Shown in pieces: positions 9,091 to 16,999 of a stretch of DNA of 64,000 bases. How positions within the stretch are numbered: position 1 is the stretch's first letter; each line of letters starts with the position of its first letter. The notes under the pieces were generated by a model. The model was not told the DNA's origin. It made no database searches and saw only the letters and a program-made list of their open reading frames with translations. A program made the translations under genes and the position numbers. The stretch is from Bradyrhizobium sp. 195 (GTDB taxonomy: Bacteria > Pseudomonadota > Alphaproteobacteria > Rhizobiales > Xanthobacteraceae), in assembly GCF_023101665.1 (NCBI RefSeq), contig NZ_CP082161.1:2914001-2978000 (forward strand), written 5' to 3'.

Positions 9091-9106
9091 TGGTTCTGCG
9101 GAACCA
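9091..9106. promoter_or_regulatory. Inverted repeat upstream of rocD, candidate operator
   Basis: TGGTTCTGCGGAACCA is a perfect 6-bp inverted repeat around a 4-bp centre. It lies in the 207-bp gap between the end of the P450 gene and the rocD start, about 125 bp upstream of rocD. It has no downstream T-run on either strand. A regulator site is possible but there is no independent evidence. Confidence 0.3.
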
Positions 9107-9175
9107 CATGGCATCATTCGCCGACCAGGTCTCTACTGTGCATGGGGTTGTTCGCAGTTTTTGTTTTGGAAGGCC

Positions 9176-10396
9176 TCACCCGATCAAGCAGGGCACGCTC
9201 AAAAAGCCGCGGAACCGGACCCGTCCGCCCCGCACCGGCTTTCCGCTCACGGCATAGTTCGGGAAGCGCGCCAGGAAGCGCGAGATCGCGATCGCGCCCT
9301 CCAGCCGCGCCAGCGCCATGCCGGCGCATTGATGCGCGCCGGTGGCGAAGGCGAGATGGCGGTTCGGCGTGCGCGCGATGTCGAAGCTTTCAGGATCGGG
9401 AAACTGCGCGGGGTCGCGGTTGGCCGCGCCAATGCACAGCGTAACCGACGTGCCGGCATCGAGGGTGACGCCGCCGAGCTCGACCTTCTCCGTGGTCATG
9501 CGATTGCCGAGCTGGTTGGAGCTCTCGTAGCGCAGCATCTCCTCGACGGCGGTCTTGATCAGGTCGGGGCTGCCGATCAGGCGCTGCTTCTGCTCCGGAT
9601 TCCTGTGCAGCGCGACGAGGCCGTTGCCGATCAGATTAGTGGTGGTCTCATGCCCGGCATTGAGCAGGAAGATGCAATTGTGCAGCAGCTCTTTCTCGGT
9701 CAGCCGCTCGCCATTCTCCTCACCTTGGATCAGGCGTGTCAGCACGTCGCGCTCAGGATTGCCGGGCTTTTGGCGCCGGCGCGCGACCAGCGTTTCGAGA
9801 TAGGCGAGGAAGTCCGTCACCGCCGTGTTGCCGCGCGCGGCCACGCCAGGTGACACCACGGGTTCGAGCGCGCCGAGAATCGCGAGCGACCAGTCGCGCA
9901 GCGGCCCGCGCTCGTCATGGGGAACATCGAGCAGGTTGCCGATCACCTCGATGGGAATGGACGCGGCGAAATCCTCGATCAGCTCGCAAGCGCCCTTGGC
10001 GGCGATGGCGTCGAGCAAGCCGTCGACCAGCTTGATGAGATCGCTCTCCATCCCCGCGATCGCCCGCGGCGACAGCGCGCCCATGATCAGGCGCCGCACG
10101 CGGGTGTGCGACGGCGGGTCGTTGAAGACGAGGCTGGTGGTGTGGTGCTCGTAGAGCGGCGTGTCGCCGTATTTCGGCGCGAACTCGCGCTTCTTGTCCG
10201 AGCTGAATGATTTTGTGTTCTTGTAGGTCGTGACGAGATCGTCATAGCGCGTCAGGAACACGGTGCCGCTGCGCAGGCGCTTGACCGGCTCGTTCTCCCG
10301 CAGTGCACGATAGGTTGGGTAAGGGTTGTCGTAAAACTCCGGCGTCAGCTTCTCGAGGTCGAAGCTTGCCGCCAACTCCTTCGCATCTGCGTTCAT
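9176..10396 (-). CDS. Cytochrome P450 (soluble bacterial class I type)
   Basis: 406-residue monooxygenase. The I-helix oxygen-binding motif is AGHETT, the K-helix ExxR is in VEEMLRYES, and the heme loop is FATGAHQCAG with the Cys ligand; the usual Gly/Arg before the Cys is Gln. There is no membrane anchor, so it is cytosolic and needs separate ferredoxin and reductase, which are not adjacent. The closest general resemblance is to CYP107/CYP109-like bacterial hydroxylases, but substrate cannot be assigned. It is divergent from the two-subunit ThDP decarboxylase, sharing a 105-bp promoter region. The ATG at 10396 has only a weak ribosome site (GCGGG). Confidence 0.93.
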   Translation of the reverse strand: MNADAKELAASFDLEKLTPEFYDNPYPTYRALRENEPVKRLRSGTVFLTRYDDLVTTYKNTKSFSSDKKREFAPKYGDTPLYEHHTTSLVFNDPPSHTRVRRLIMGALSPRAIAGMESDLIKLVDGLLDAIAAKGACELIEDFAASIPIEVIGNLLDVPHDERGPLRDWSLAILGALEPVVSPGVAARGNTAVTDFLAYLETLVARRRQKPGNPERDVLTRLIQGEENGERLTEKELLHNCIFLLNAGHETTTNLIGNGLVALHRNPEQKQRLIGSPDLIKTAVEEMLRYESSNQLGNRMTTEKVELGGVTLDAGTSVTLCIGAANRDPAQFPDPESFDIARTPNRHLAFATGAHQCAGMALARLEGAIAISRFLARFPNYAVSGKPVRGGRVRFRGFLSVPCLIG

Positions 10397-10447
10397 CCCG
10401 CTATACTCGCCGGTTAAAGCCGATATGCCGTTTTTGTTGTTCTGATC

Positions 10448-10463
10448 GACGCGTGCATGCGTC
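10448..10463. promoter_or_regulatory. Inverted repeat in the P450/decarboxylase divergent promoter region
   Basis: GACGC and GCGTC arms flank the self-complementary-like centre GTGCAT. The site lies between the divergent starts at 10396 (-) and 10502 (+), a plausible position for an operator controlling both transcripts. Only the symmetry and position support it. Confidence 0.3.
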
Positions 10464-10501
10464 TACAGTCTTCGAACACTGCTAGCCGACCGGACAGGAA
10501 A

Positions 10502-11044
10502 ATGCACGCGCGCGCTGACGCTCCCGACACGGCCCCGAATTGGCCCGACGAAATTTTCGCAACATTGCAGCGCTTCGACGTCCGCCAGGTGCCTTATGTG
10601 CCCGATGCCGGCCATTCGAAGCTGATCCAGCACGTGTTGGATTCTTCAACCATGCGGGGCATTCCTCTGACGACCGAGGAGGAGGGCGTGGCGCTCCTCG
10701 CCGGCGCCTGGACCGGCGGGCAGCGCGGCGTGCTGCTGATGCAGTCCAGCGGCGTCGGCAATTGCATCAACATGCTGTCGCTGATCCCGATCCTGCGCTT
10801 TCCATTCCTCACCCTCGTGACCATGCGCGGCGAGTGGGGCGAGTTCAATCCGTGGCAGGTGCCGATGGGATCGACCACGCAGGGCGTGCTCGAGCTCTCC
10901 GGCGTCAAGGTGCTGCGCGCCTCGCACGCGGCCGAGGTGCCGGCGGTGCTGGAGGCCGCCGCCTCGCAGGCCTACAACGCGCTCACCCCCACCGCCGTCC
11001 TTCTGTCGCAGCGCCTGATCGGCGCCAAGGTTTTCATCAAATGA
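10502..11044 (+). CDS. ThDP-dependent decarboxylase alpha subunit (sulfopyruvate/phosphonopyruvate decarboxylase-like)
   Basis: About 180 residues forming the pyrimidine-binding half of a split thiamine-diphosphate enzyme, like ComD of the sulfopyruvate decarboxylase pair. Visible: PYVPDAGHSKLIQHV, the catalytic-type Glu in LTTEEEGVALLAGAW, and LMQSSGVGNCINMLSL, all typical of this half. The ATG at 10502 follows AGGA closely; a longer frame begins at 10457 but adds a non-conserved tail. The stop overlaps the beta-subunit start (ATGA). The true 2-oxo acid substrate is unknown. Phosphonate or coenzyme M genes are not seen nearby. Confidence 0.82.
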   Translation: MHARADAPDTAPNWPDEIFATLQRFDVRQVPYVPDAGHSKLIQHVLDSSTMRGIPLTTEEEGVALLAGAWTGGQRGVLLMQSSGVGNCINMLSLIPILRFPFLTLVTMRGEWGEFNPWQVPMGSTTQGVLELSGVKVLRASHAAEVPAVLEAAASQAYNALTPTAVLLSQRLIGAKVFIK

Positions 11045-11631
11045 GCAAGGCCAATCTTCTCGACCGCCGGCAGGTGGTGTCCACGCTGCTCGCGAACCGC
11101 AAGGACGTCGTTGCGATCGGCGGCCTTGGTGCCTCGACCAACGACATGTGCGCGGCCGGCGACCACGCCCGCAACTTCTATCTCTGGGGCGGCATGGGCG
11201 GCGCGGCGATGATCGGGCTCGGCCTTGCGCTGGCGCAGCCGAAGCTGCCGGTATTGGTCATCACCGGCGACGGCGAAATGCTGATGGGCATGGGCAGCCT
11301 TGCCACTATCGGCCTGCAGAAGCCGGCCAACCTCTCGATCGCCGTGCTGGACAATGAGGCTTATGGTGAGACTGGCGGCCAGACCAGCCACACCTCGGCC
11401 GCCGCCGATCTCGTCGGCGTCGCCAGGGCGTGCGGCATTAAAGACAGCAAGGCTGTCACGACCATGGCCGAGGTCGAGGCCTTTGCCAAAGCCGCCCACG
11501 ACGTCTCGGCCGGGCCACGCTTTGCCAATGTGAAGATCGACAGCGCCAGCCTGGAGCGTATTTTGCCAAGCCGGGATGGGACTTACATCCTCAACCGGAT
11601 CCGCGGCGAGCTCGGCTTCCAGCCCATCTAG
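11041..11631 (+). CDS. ThDP-dependent decarboxylase beta subunit (sulfopyruvate/phosphonopyruvate decarboxylase-like)
   Basis: 196-residue diphosphate-binding half of the split enzyme, like ComE. The ThDP/Mg motif is clear: VITGDGEML followed about 30 residues later by LDNEAYGETGGQ. GGMGGAAMIGLGLALA is also typical. The alpha/beta split with ATGA overlap implies a stoichiometric complex. It is divergent from a P450, which may act on a precursor or product, but that link rests on position only. Confidence 0.85.
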   Translation: MSKANLLDRRQVVSTLLANRKDVVAIGGLGASTNDMCAAGDHARNFYLWGGMGGAAMIGLGLALAQPKLPVLVITGDGEMLMGMGSLATIGLQKPANLSIAVLDNEAYGETGGQTSHTSAAADLVGVARACGIKDSKAVTTMAEVEAFAKAAHDVSAGPRFANVKIDSASLERILPSRDGTYILNRIRGELGFQPI

Positions 11632-11740
11632 GCCGGGCCTGTCGATTCCTGTGGCGCTCACGTCCTGCACGCGACCCGTGCGGGCGGGGCCAATTTCTAC
11701 TGAATTTACAATGCACTTAGGTTGCGGTGCAACATAGTGC

Positions 11741-11746
11741 TTGACT
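11741..11746 (+). promoter_or_regulatory. Candidate -35 element of the tetR-RND operon
   Basis: TTGACT lies just upstream of the inverted repeat at 11757-11772. That repeat would occupy the spacer and -10 zone, so a bound repressor would block RNA polymerase. No strong -10 hexamer is visible. Confidence 0.35.
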
Positions 11747-11756
11747 TTTTGCGTGG

Positions 11757-11772
11757 GTGAGTGCTTACTCAC
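11757..11772. promoter_or_regulatory. TetR operator candidate (autoregulation of the RND operon)
   Basis: GTGAGTGCTTACTCAC is a perfect 6-bp inverted repeat with a 4-bp centre. It ends 4 bp before the tetR ATG at 11777, just downstream of a TTGACT element. The position suits a self-repressing TetR protein that also controls the pump genes behind it. Confidence 0.65.
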
Positions 11773-11776
11773 CAGC

Positions 11777-12478
11777 ATGAGCTCATTGCGTATGACGAGC
11801 GACCTGAGGCGTCAATTGATCCTCGGAGCCGCGAAGCGCTGCTTTTCCCGACATGGCTATACCGGCACCACGACGAAGAGCGTGGCGGCCGCCGCAGCCA
11901 TTTCCGAGGCGCTGCTGTTCAAGCATTTCCCGTCCAAGGCCGCGCTCTACGCCGAAATCCTCAGCGACGAATGCGAGGCCGATCCGGCCTTCATGGAGCT
12001 GCTCGAGCGCGAGCCTTCGACAGCCACCCTGGTCGAGCTGATCCGCGGCATGGTCCAGCATTTCCTGCACATCGCTGATGGTCCCGATCAGGAAGAGGCG
12101 CAGCGCCTGCGACTGATGGCCACCAGCCATTTGGATGATGGCGAATTTGCCCGTTTGCTGTATGCCAAGATCGAGACGCTGATCGGGGCGGTCTTCGTCG
12201 CCTCGCTCGAACGTGCCGTTGCTAGCGGTGACGCGCGGCTATGCAGTGGCGAACCGCTCAACTTGTTCTGGTTTGCGCATCACACGGTGATGACCGCAGC
12301 GCTGACCAGGCTGCCGGCTTCGCCTTGCCTCGTCTACGGCAAGGCTGAAGACCTCGAGCGGCAGCTGTATGAGTTTCTCCTAAGAGGTATCGGACTTAAC
12401 GACGCCGCAATTGCTTCGCATCTGGGCCACAATCAGGCCGCGGATGCCGGCAGGACGGCGATTGCAGAAAGTGCATGA
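11777..12478 (+). CDS. TetR family repressor of the RND efflux operon
   Basis: 233-residue regulator from the ATG at 11777. N-terminal helix-turn-helix: RQLILGAAKRCFSRHGYTGT, TTKSVAAAAAISEALLFKHF, SKAALYAEIL, matching the TetR pattern. The C-terminal ligand domain (about 60-233) is not family-diagnostic. An inverted repeat sits immediately upstream. The membrane fusion protein gene starts 1 bp after the stop, so all three genes are probably one transcript. The repressor would then be induced along with the pump when its ligand, probably a pump substrate, binds. Confidence 0.92.
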   Translation: MSSLRMTSDLRRQLILGAAKRCFSRHGYTGTTTKSVAAAAAISEALLFKHFPSKAALYAEILSDECEADPAFMELLEREPSTATLVELIRGMVQHFLHIADGPDQEEAQRLRLMATSHLDDGEFARLLYAKIETLIGAVFVASLERAVASGDARLCSGEPLNLFWFAHHTVMTAALTRLPASPCLVYGKAEDLERQLYEFLLRGIGLNDAAIASHLGHNQAADAGRTAIAESA

Positions 12479-12479
12479 C

Positions 12480-13673
12480 ATGAACATCGTAACCGAACAC
12501 AAGATTTCGGGCGAACCGATCGACAACAAGGCTCCCAAGCGCCCGGTCAGGCCGGTGCTCTGGTTCGTCATCGTCGGCACGCTGCTCGCGGTGCTTGTTG
12601 GCGGCCTCGTCTGGTTCAACAATTTCCGCGGCCAGATGATCAAGCAGTTCTTCGCCAACAACAAGCCGCCGCCGACCGCTGTCAGCGCCGCGGAGGCGAA
12701 GTCCGAGGTGGTGCCGAACCTGCTAACCGCAGTCGGCGGCCTCGTCGCCGTGCACCAGGTCGACGTCAGCGCCGACGTCAACGGCCGCGTCACCGAGATC
12801 AAGTTCGAGCCGGGCACGCGGGTCGAAGCCGGCACGCCGCTGGTGCAGCTGTTCGACGCGCCGGAGCAGGGCGACCTTGCCAACTACAAGGCCCAGGCGA
12901 CCGTGGCGCAGTTGTCGCTCGATCGCGCCAAGCAGCTCGCCGCGCGCCAGTTCGGTCCGCAGGCCACCGTCGATAATGCGCAGGCCGCCTATGACCAGGC
13001 GCAGGCCGGCATCGCCAAGACCGAGGCGCTAATCTCGCAAAAACTGGTGCGCGCACCTTTCGCCGGCGATCTCGGCGTCCGCAAGGTCGAGGTCGGCCAA
13101 TATCTGACGGCAGGTACGGCGATCGTGTCGCTGACCGACCTTTCCGAGCTGTGGGCCAACTTCACCGTGACCGAAAAGGATTCCGGCAGCCTCAAGGTCG
13201 GGCAGACTGTCCGGCTCAAGGTCGACGCCTATCCGGGCCGCACCTTCGAGGGCAAGATCACCACGATCGAGCCGCAGATCGCGAGCGACACCCGGAATAT
13301 CCGCGTGCAGGCAACGGTCGCCAATCCGGAGAAGATCCTGAAGCCCGGCATGTTCGTGACCACCACGGTGGTGCTGCCGGACAAGCCGGCCGTGATCACC
13401 GTTCCAGAGACGGCTGTCGACTACACGCTGTACGGCGACTCGGTATTCGTGATCACCGAGAAGAAGGAAGAGGACGGCAAGACCAGCCTTTCCGCGGTGC
13501 GCACCTTCGTGCAGACCGGCAGCCGGGTCGAAGGTCGCGTCGAAATCATCAAGGGACTGAAGGCGGGCGACAAGGTCGTCGCCGTCGGCCAGCTCAAGCT
13601 GCAATCGGGCGCGGCGGTGTCGATTTCGACCGACCCGGTTCCGCAGATCCCGGCGCAGCCGCCGCGCTACTGA
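12480..13673 (+). CDS. RND efflux pump periplasmic adaptor (membrane fusion protein)
   Basis: 397-residue adaptor linking the inner-membrane RND pump to an outer-membrane channel. One N-terminal membrane segment (about 21-45, VLWFVIVGTLLAVLVGGLVW) is followed by the first biotinyl-lipoyl half (VSADVNGRVTEIKFEPG) and a helical hairpin (about 120-180). The second lipoyl half is KLVRAPFAGDLGVRKVEVGQ; the beta-barrel and membrane-proximal domains follow. The start at 12480 is 1 bp past the tetR stop. No outer-membrane channel gene is in the operon, so a TolC-like protein must come from elsewhere. A perfect hairpin lies between this gene and the pump gene. Confidence 0.93.
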   Translation: MNIVTEHKISGEPIDNKAPKRPVRPVLWFVIVGTLLAVLVGGLVWFNNFRGQMIKQFFANNKPPPTAVSAAEAKSEVVPNLLTAVGGLVAVHQVDVSADVNGRVTEIKFEPGTRVEAGTPLVQLFDAPEQGDLANYKAQATVAQLSLDRAKQLAARQFGPQATVDNAQAAYDQAQAGIAKTEALISQKLVRAPFAGDLGVRKVEVGQYLTAGTAIVSLTDLSELWANFTVTEKDSGSLKVGQTVRLKVDAYPGRTFEGKITTIEPQIASDTRNIRVQATVANPEKILKPGMFVTTTVVLPDKPAVITVPETAVDYTLYGDSVFVITEKKEEDGKTSLSAVRTFVQTGSRVEGRVEIIKGLKAGDKVVAVGQLKLQSGAAVSISTDPVPQIPAQPPRY

Positions 13674-13687
13674 TCCATGACATTCGA

Positions 13688-13710
13688 GTGATCCGGCCCG
13701 GCCGGATCAC
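13688..13710 (+). other. Intercistronic hairpin between adaptor and pump genes
   Basis: Two perfect 11-bp arms, GTGATCCGGCC and GGCCGGATCAC, are separated by one base, 14 bp after the adaptor stop and 33 bp before the pump start. The T-run after it is weak (TTCTCTTG), so it is more likely a partial terminator or mRNA-stabilising element that lowers pump relative to adaptor expression. It could also be a DNA-level protein site. Confidence 0.5.
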
Positions 13711-13743
13711 TTCTCTTGTGACAAAGAAATCGAGATCGCCGCG

Positions 13744-16700
13744 ATGGCCCTTACCGATATTTTCATCAAGCGCCCGGTTCTGTCGGTCGTCGTCAGCCTG
13801 CTGATCCTGCTGATCGGCCTGCGCGCGGCGATGGTGCTGCCGATCCGGCAATATCCCAAGCTGTCGAACACGGTCATCAACATCACGACCGTCTATCCGG
13901 GCGCGTCCGCGGACCTGATCCAGGGATTCATCACGACGCCGATCGAGCAGGCGGTCGCGTCCGCCGAGGGCGTCGACTACATCACTTCGTCCTCGGTGCT
14001 CGGCACCTCGACGATCCAGGTCTACATCAAGTTGAACTTCGATCCGAACCAGGCGCTCACTGAGGTGCTGGCGAAGACGAATTCGGTCAAGTACCTGATC
14101 CCGAAGGAATCCAACGACCCCATCGTCACCAAGACCACGGGCCAGACCACGGCCGTGATGTATCTCGGCTTCTCGTCCGAGGAGCTCTCGGGCTCGGCGA
14201 TCTCGGATTATCTGACGCGTGTGGTGCAGCCGGTGCTGTCGACCGTCGATGGCGTGGCTTCCGCCGACATTTTGGGCGGCCAGACTTTCGCAATGCGTCT
14301 GTGGCTCGATCCCGAGAAGATGGCCGGCCGCAACGTGTCGCCGGGCGACGTCGCTGCGGCGATCACCGCCAACAACTTCCAGTCCGCGGCGGGCCAGACC
14401 AAGGGCTATCTGATTGTCTCGAACGTCTCGACGAACACGGGCCTGACCGACGTCAACCAGTTCAAGAAGATGATCGTCAAGGCCAAGGACGGCGGCTTCG
14501 TGCGGATGGAGGACATCGCCACCGTCGAACTTGCAGCCCAAAGCACGGATGCGAGCGTTGCCTTTAACGGCGAGCACGCGATCTTCATCGGTGTGCAGGC
14601 GACCCCACAGGGCAACCCGCTGACGCTGGTCAAGGGCGTGCGCGCACTGTTCCCGGAGCTCGAGCGCAATCTGCCGCCGTCGATGAAGATGAAGGTCGCC
14701 TACGACTCGACCAAGTTCATCCAGTCCTCGATCGACGAGGTCGAGAAGACGCTGGGCGAAGCGGTGATCATCGTGATTGTGGTCATCTTCCTGTTCCTGG
14801 CCTCGCTGCGTTCGGTCATCATCCCGGTCGTGACCATCCCGCTGTCGATGATCGGCGTCTGCACGCTGATGCTGGCACTGGGATTCAGCTTCAACCTTTT
14901 GACTCTGCTCGCGATGGTGCTGGCGATCGGCCTCGTGGTCGACGACGCCATCGTCGTGGTGGAGAACATCCATCGCCATCTGGAGGAGGGCAAGACGCCG
15001 GTCCAGGCGTCGCTGCAAGGTGCGCGTGAAATCGTCGGCCCCGTCATCTCGATGACCATCACGCTCGCCGCTGTGTACGCGCCGATCGGCTTCCTTGGCG
15101 GCCTCACCGGTTCGCTGTTCCGCGAATTCGCCTTCACGCTCGCCGGTTCGGTGATCGTGTCGGGCGTGATCGCGCTGACGCTGTCGCCGATGATGTGCTC
15201 GGTGCTGCTGAAGAACACCGAAGAGGGCCGCTTCGCCAAGTTCATCAATAAGGTGTTCGGCGCACTGACGCGCTGGTATGGCCGCAGGCTCGACCGCTCG
15301 CTCGACTACAAGGCCATCACGGGCCTGTTCGCGATAACCATCCTCGGGCTGGTCGGCTTCCTCTACGTGCACACGTCAAAGGAGCTGGCGCCGGAGGAAG
15401 ACCAGGGCATCGTGTTCGCGGTGACCAAGGCGCCGAAATACGCCAACATCGATTATGTCGATTTCTACGGTGAGAAACTGGACGAGAAATTCCAGCAGTT
15501 CCCCGAGACCGATCTGCGCTTCGTGCTGAACGGCATCAACGGCCCGCAGGGCGGCATCGCCGGCATGCTGCTCAAGCCCTGGGACGAGCGCAAGCGCTCG
15601 TCGATCCAGCTGAAGCCGCTGGTGCAGGCCGAGCTCTCCAAGATCGAGGGCGTGCAGGCCTTCGCGTTCAACCTGCCGCCGCTCCCGGGCGGGCCGGGCG
15701 GCCTGCCGGTGCAGATGGTGATCAACTCCACCGCCGGCTTCCAGACGGTCTATGAGCAGATGGAGAAGCTGAAGGACGCTGCGCGCAAGAGCGGCATGTT
15801 CATCGTTTCCGACAGCGATCTTGCCTACAACCAGCCCAACGTGAAGGTGACGATCGACCGTAGCAAGGCGCAGGACCTTGGCGTCAACATGCAGAACCTC
15901 GGCGCGACGCTCGCGGTGCTGCTCGGCGGCAACTACGTCAATCGCTTCAATCTGGAGGGCCGGTCCTACCAGGTGATCCCTCAGGTGCCGCGCACCAAGC
16001 GGCTCTCGCCGGAATCGCTCGGCGGCTTCTATGTGACGACCAACACCGGCCAGCAGCTTCCGCTGTCGACGGTGGTGTCGATCCAAACCAAGACCGATCC
16101 GAACTCGCTGACGCACTACAATCAGCTCAATTCGGCGACGTTCTCGGCCGTGCCGATGCCCGGCGTGACCGTCGGAGCGGCGGTCGACTTCCTCGAAGGC
16201 GAGGCCAAGAAGCTGCCGCAAGGGTTCAGCCATGACTATCTCGCGGACTCCCGGCAGTACGTGCAGGAAGGCAACCAGCTCGCGATCACCTTCGGCTTCG
16301 CGCTGATCATCATCTTCCTGGTGCTGGCGGCGCAGTTCGAGAGCTTGCGTGACCCGCTGGTGATCATGATCTCGGTGCCGATGGCGATCGTCGGCGCGCT
16401 GATCCCGCTGTTCTTCGGTGTCGCTACCATGAACATCTACACCCAGGTCGGTCTGCTGACCCTGGTCGGCCTGATCACCAAGCACGGCATCCTGATGGTG
16501 GAGTTCGCCAACGAGCTCCAGGTCAATGAGCGGCTCGACCGCCGCTCGGCCATCGAGATGTCGGCTCGCATCCGCCTGCGGCCGATCCTGATGACGACGG
16601 CCGCCATGGTGACCGGCCTGATCCCGCTCTTGACTGCGACCGGCGCGGGCGCGGCCAGCCGCTTCTCGATTGGTCTGGTCGTCGTCGCCGGCATGTCGAT

Positions 16701-16839
16701 CGGTACCCTGTTCACGCTGTTCGTGCTGCCGGCGGTGTATGTGGTGCTGGCGACCGACCACCGCGCGGCGGCCGATTCCGAGCGGAACAAGCAGGTTGCC
16801 GAGCTCGACCTCGACGCCAAGGCCCTGCGGCCGACCTGA
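13744..16839 (+). CDS. RND efflux permease (HAE1/AcrB-like proton antiporter)
   Basis: 1031-residue inner-membrane drug/proton antiporter, normal size for AcrB/MexB-like pumps. It starts MALTDIFIKRPVLSVVVSLL (TM1). The proton-relay Asp pair is present in GLVVDDAIVVVENIHRH, and the conserved Lys of TM10 in LVGLITKHGILMVEFANE. Twelve membrane helices and two large periplasmic loops are evident, with RDPLVIMISVPMAIVGALIP in the second half. The exported compounds are not deducible. It is the third gene after tetR and the adaptor, and is followed by a strong terminator. Confidence 0.96.
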   Translation: MALTDIFIKRPVLSVVVSLLILLIGLRAAMVLPIRQYPKLSNTVINITTVYPGASADLIQGFITTPIEQAVASAEGVDYITSSSVLGTSTIQVYIKLNFDPNQALTEVLAKTNSVKYLIPKESNDPIVTKTTGQTTAVMYLGFSSEELSGSAISDYLTRVVQPVLSTVDGVASADILGGQTFAMRLWLDPEKMAGRNVSPGDVAAAITANNFQSAAGQTKGYLIVSNVSTNTGLTDVNQFKKMIVKAKDGGFVRMEDIATVELAAQSTDASVAFNGEHAIFIGVQATPQGNPLTLVKGVRALFPELERNLPPSMKMKVAYDSTKFIQSSIDEVEKTLGEAVIIVIVVIFLFLASLRSVIIPVVTIPLSMIGVCTLMLALGFSFNLLTLLAMVLAIGLVVDDAIVVVENIHRHLEEGKTPVQASLQGAREIVGPVISMTITLAAVYAPIGFLGGLTGSLFREFAFTLAGSVIVSGVIALTLSPMMCSVLLKNTEEGRFAKFINKVFGALTRWYGRRLDRSLDYKAITGLFAITILGLVGFLYVHTSKELAPEEDQGIVFAVTKAPKYANIDYVDFYGEKLDEKFQQFPETDLRFVLNGINGPQGGIAGMLLKPWDERKRSSIQLKPLVQAELSKIEGVQAFAFNLPPLPGGPGGLPVQMVINSTAGFQTVYEQMEKLKDAARKSGMFIVSDSDLAYNQPNVKVTIDRSKAQDLGVNMQNLGATLAVLLGGNYVNRFNLEGRSYQVIPQVPRTKRLSPESLGGFYVTTNTGQQLPLSTVVSIQTKTDPNSLTHYNQLNSATFSAVPMPGVTVGAAVDFLEGEAKKLPQGFSHDYLADSRQYVQEGNQLAITFGFALIIIFLVLAAQFESLRDPLVIMISVPMAIVGALIPLFFGVATMNIYTQVGLLTLVGLITKHGILMVEFANELQVNERLDRRSAIEMSARIRLRPILMTTAAMVTGLIPLLTATGAGAASRFSIGLVVVAGMSIGTLFTLFVLPAVYVVLATDHRAAADSERNKQVAELDLDAKALRPT

Positions 16840-16862
16840 GGCCGCACGCGGGCGAGACCACA

Positions 16863-16899
16863 GGGCGGCAGCGGCCAAACCGTTGCCGCCCTTTTTCGT
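16863..16899 (+). terminator. Rho-independent terminator of the tetR-RND operon
   Basis: A 12-bp stem (GGGCGGCAGCGG against CCGTTGCCGCCC, one G-T pair) with a 5-base loop is followed by TTTTT and then CGTT. It begins 24 bp after the pump stop and about 100 bp before the sensor kinase start, so it separates the two operons. Confidence 0.85.
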
Positions 16900-16999
16900 T
16901 GGGCCACCGCATCGGCAATCCGACGCCCCGGCCATCGGGCGGGGGGCCTTGCCGCGCTTGCGAGAGACAAGGCCCGGTCTTCTTGCTAGGTTCCGCGGG

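Noticed and set aside
13594..15372. A 592-residue antisense frame over the RND pump gene, and others at 15376-17166 and 17747-19705
   Set aside because: All are His/Arg/Asp-rich shadows that lie opposite well-identified genes (RND pump, sensor kinase). High third-position GC removes stops on the other strand.
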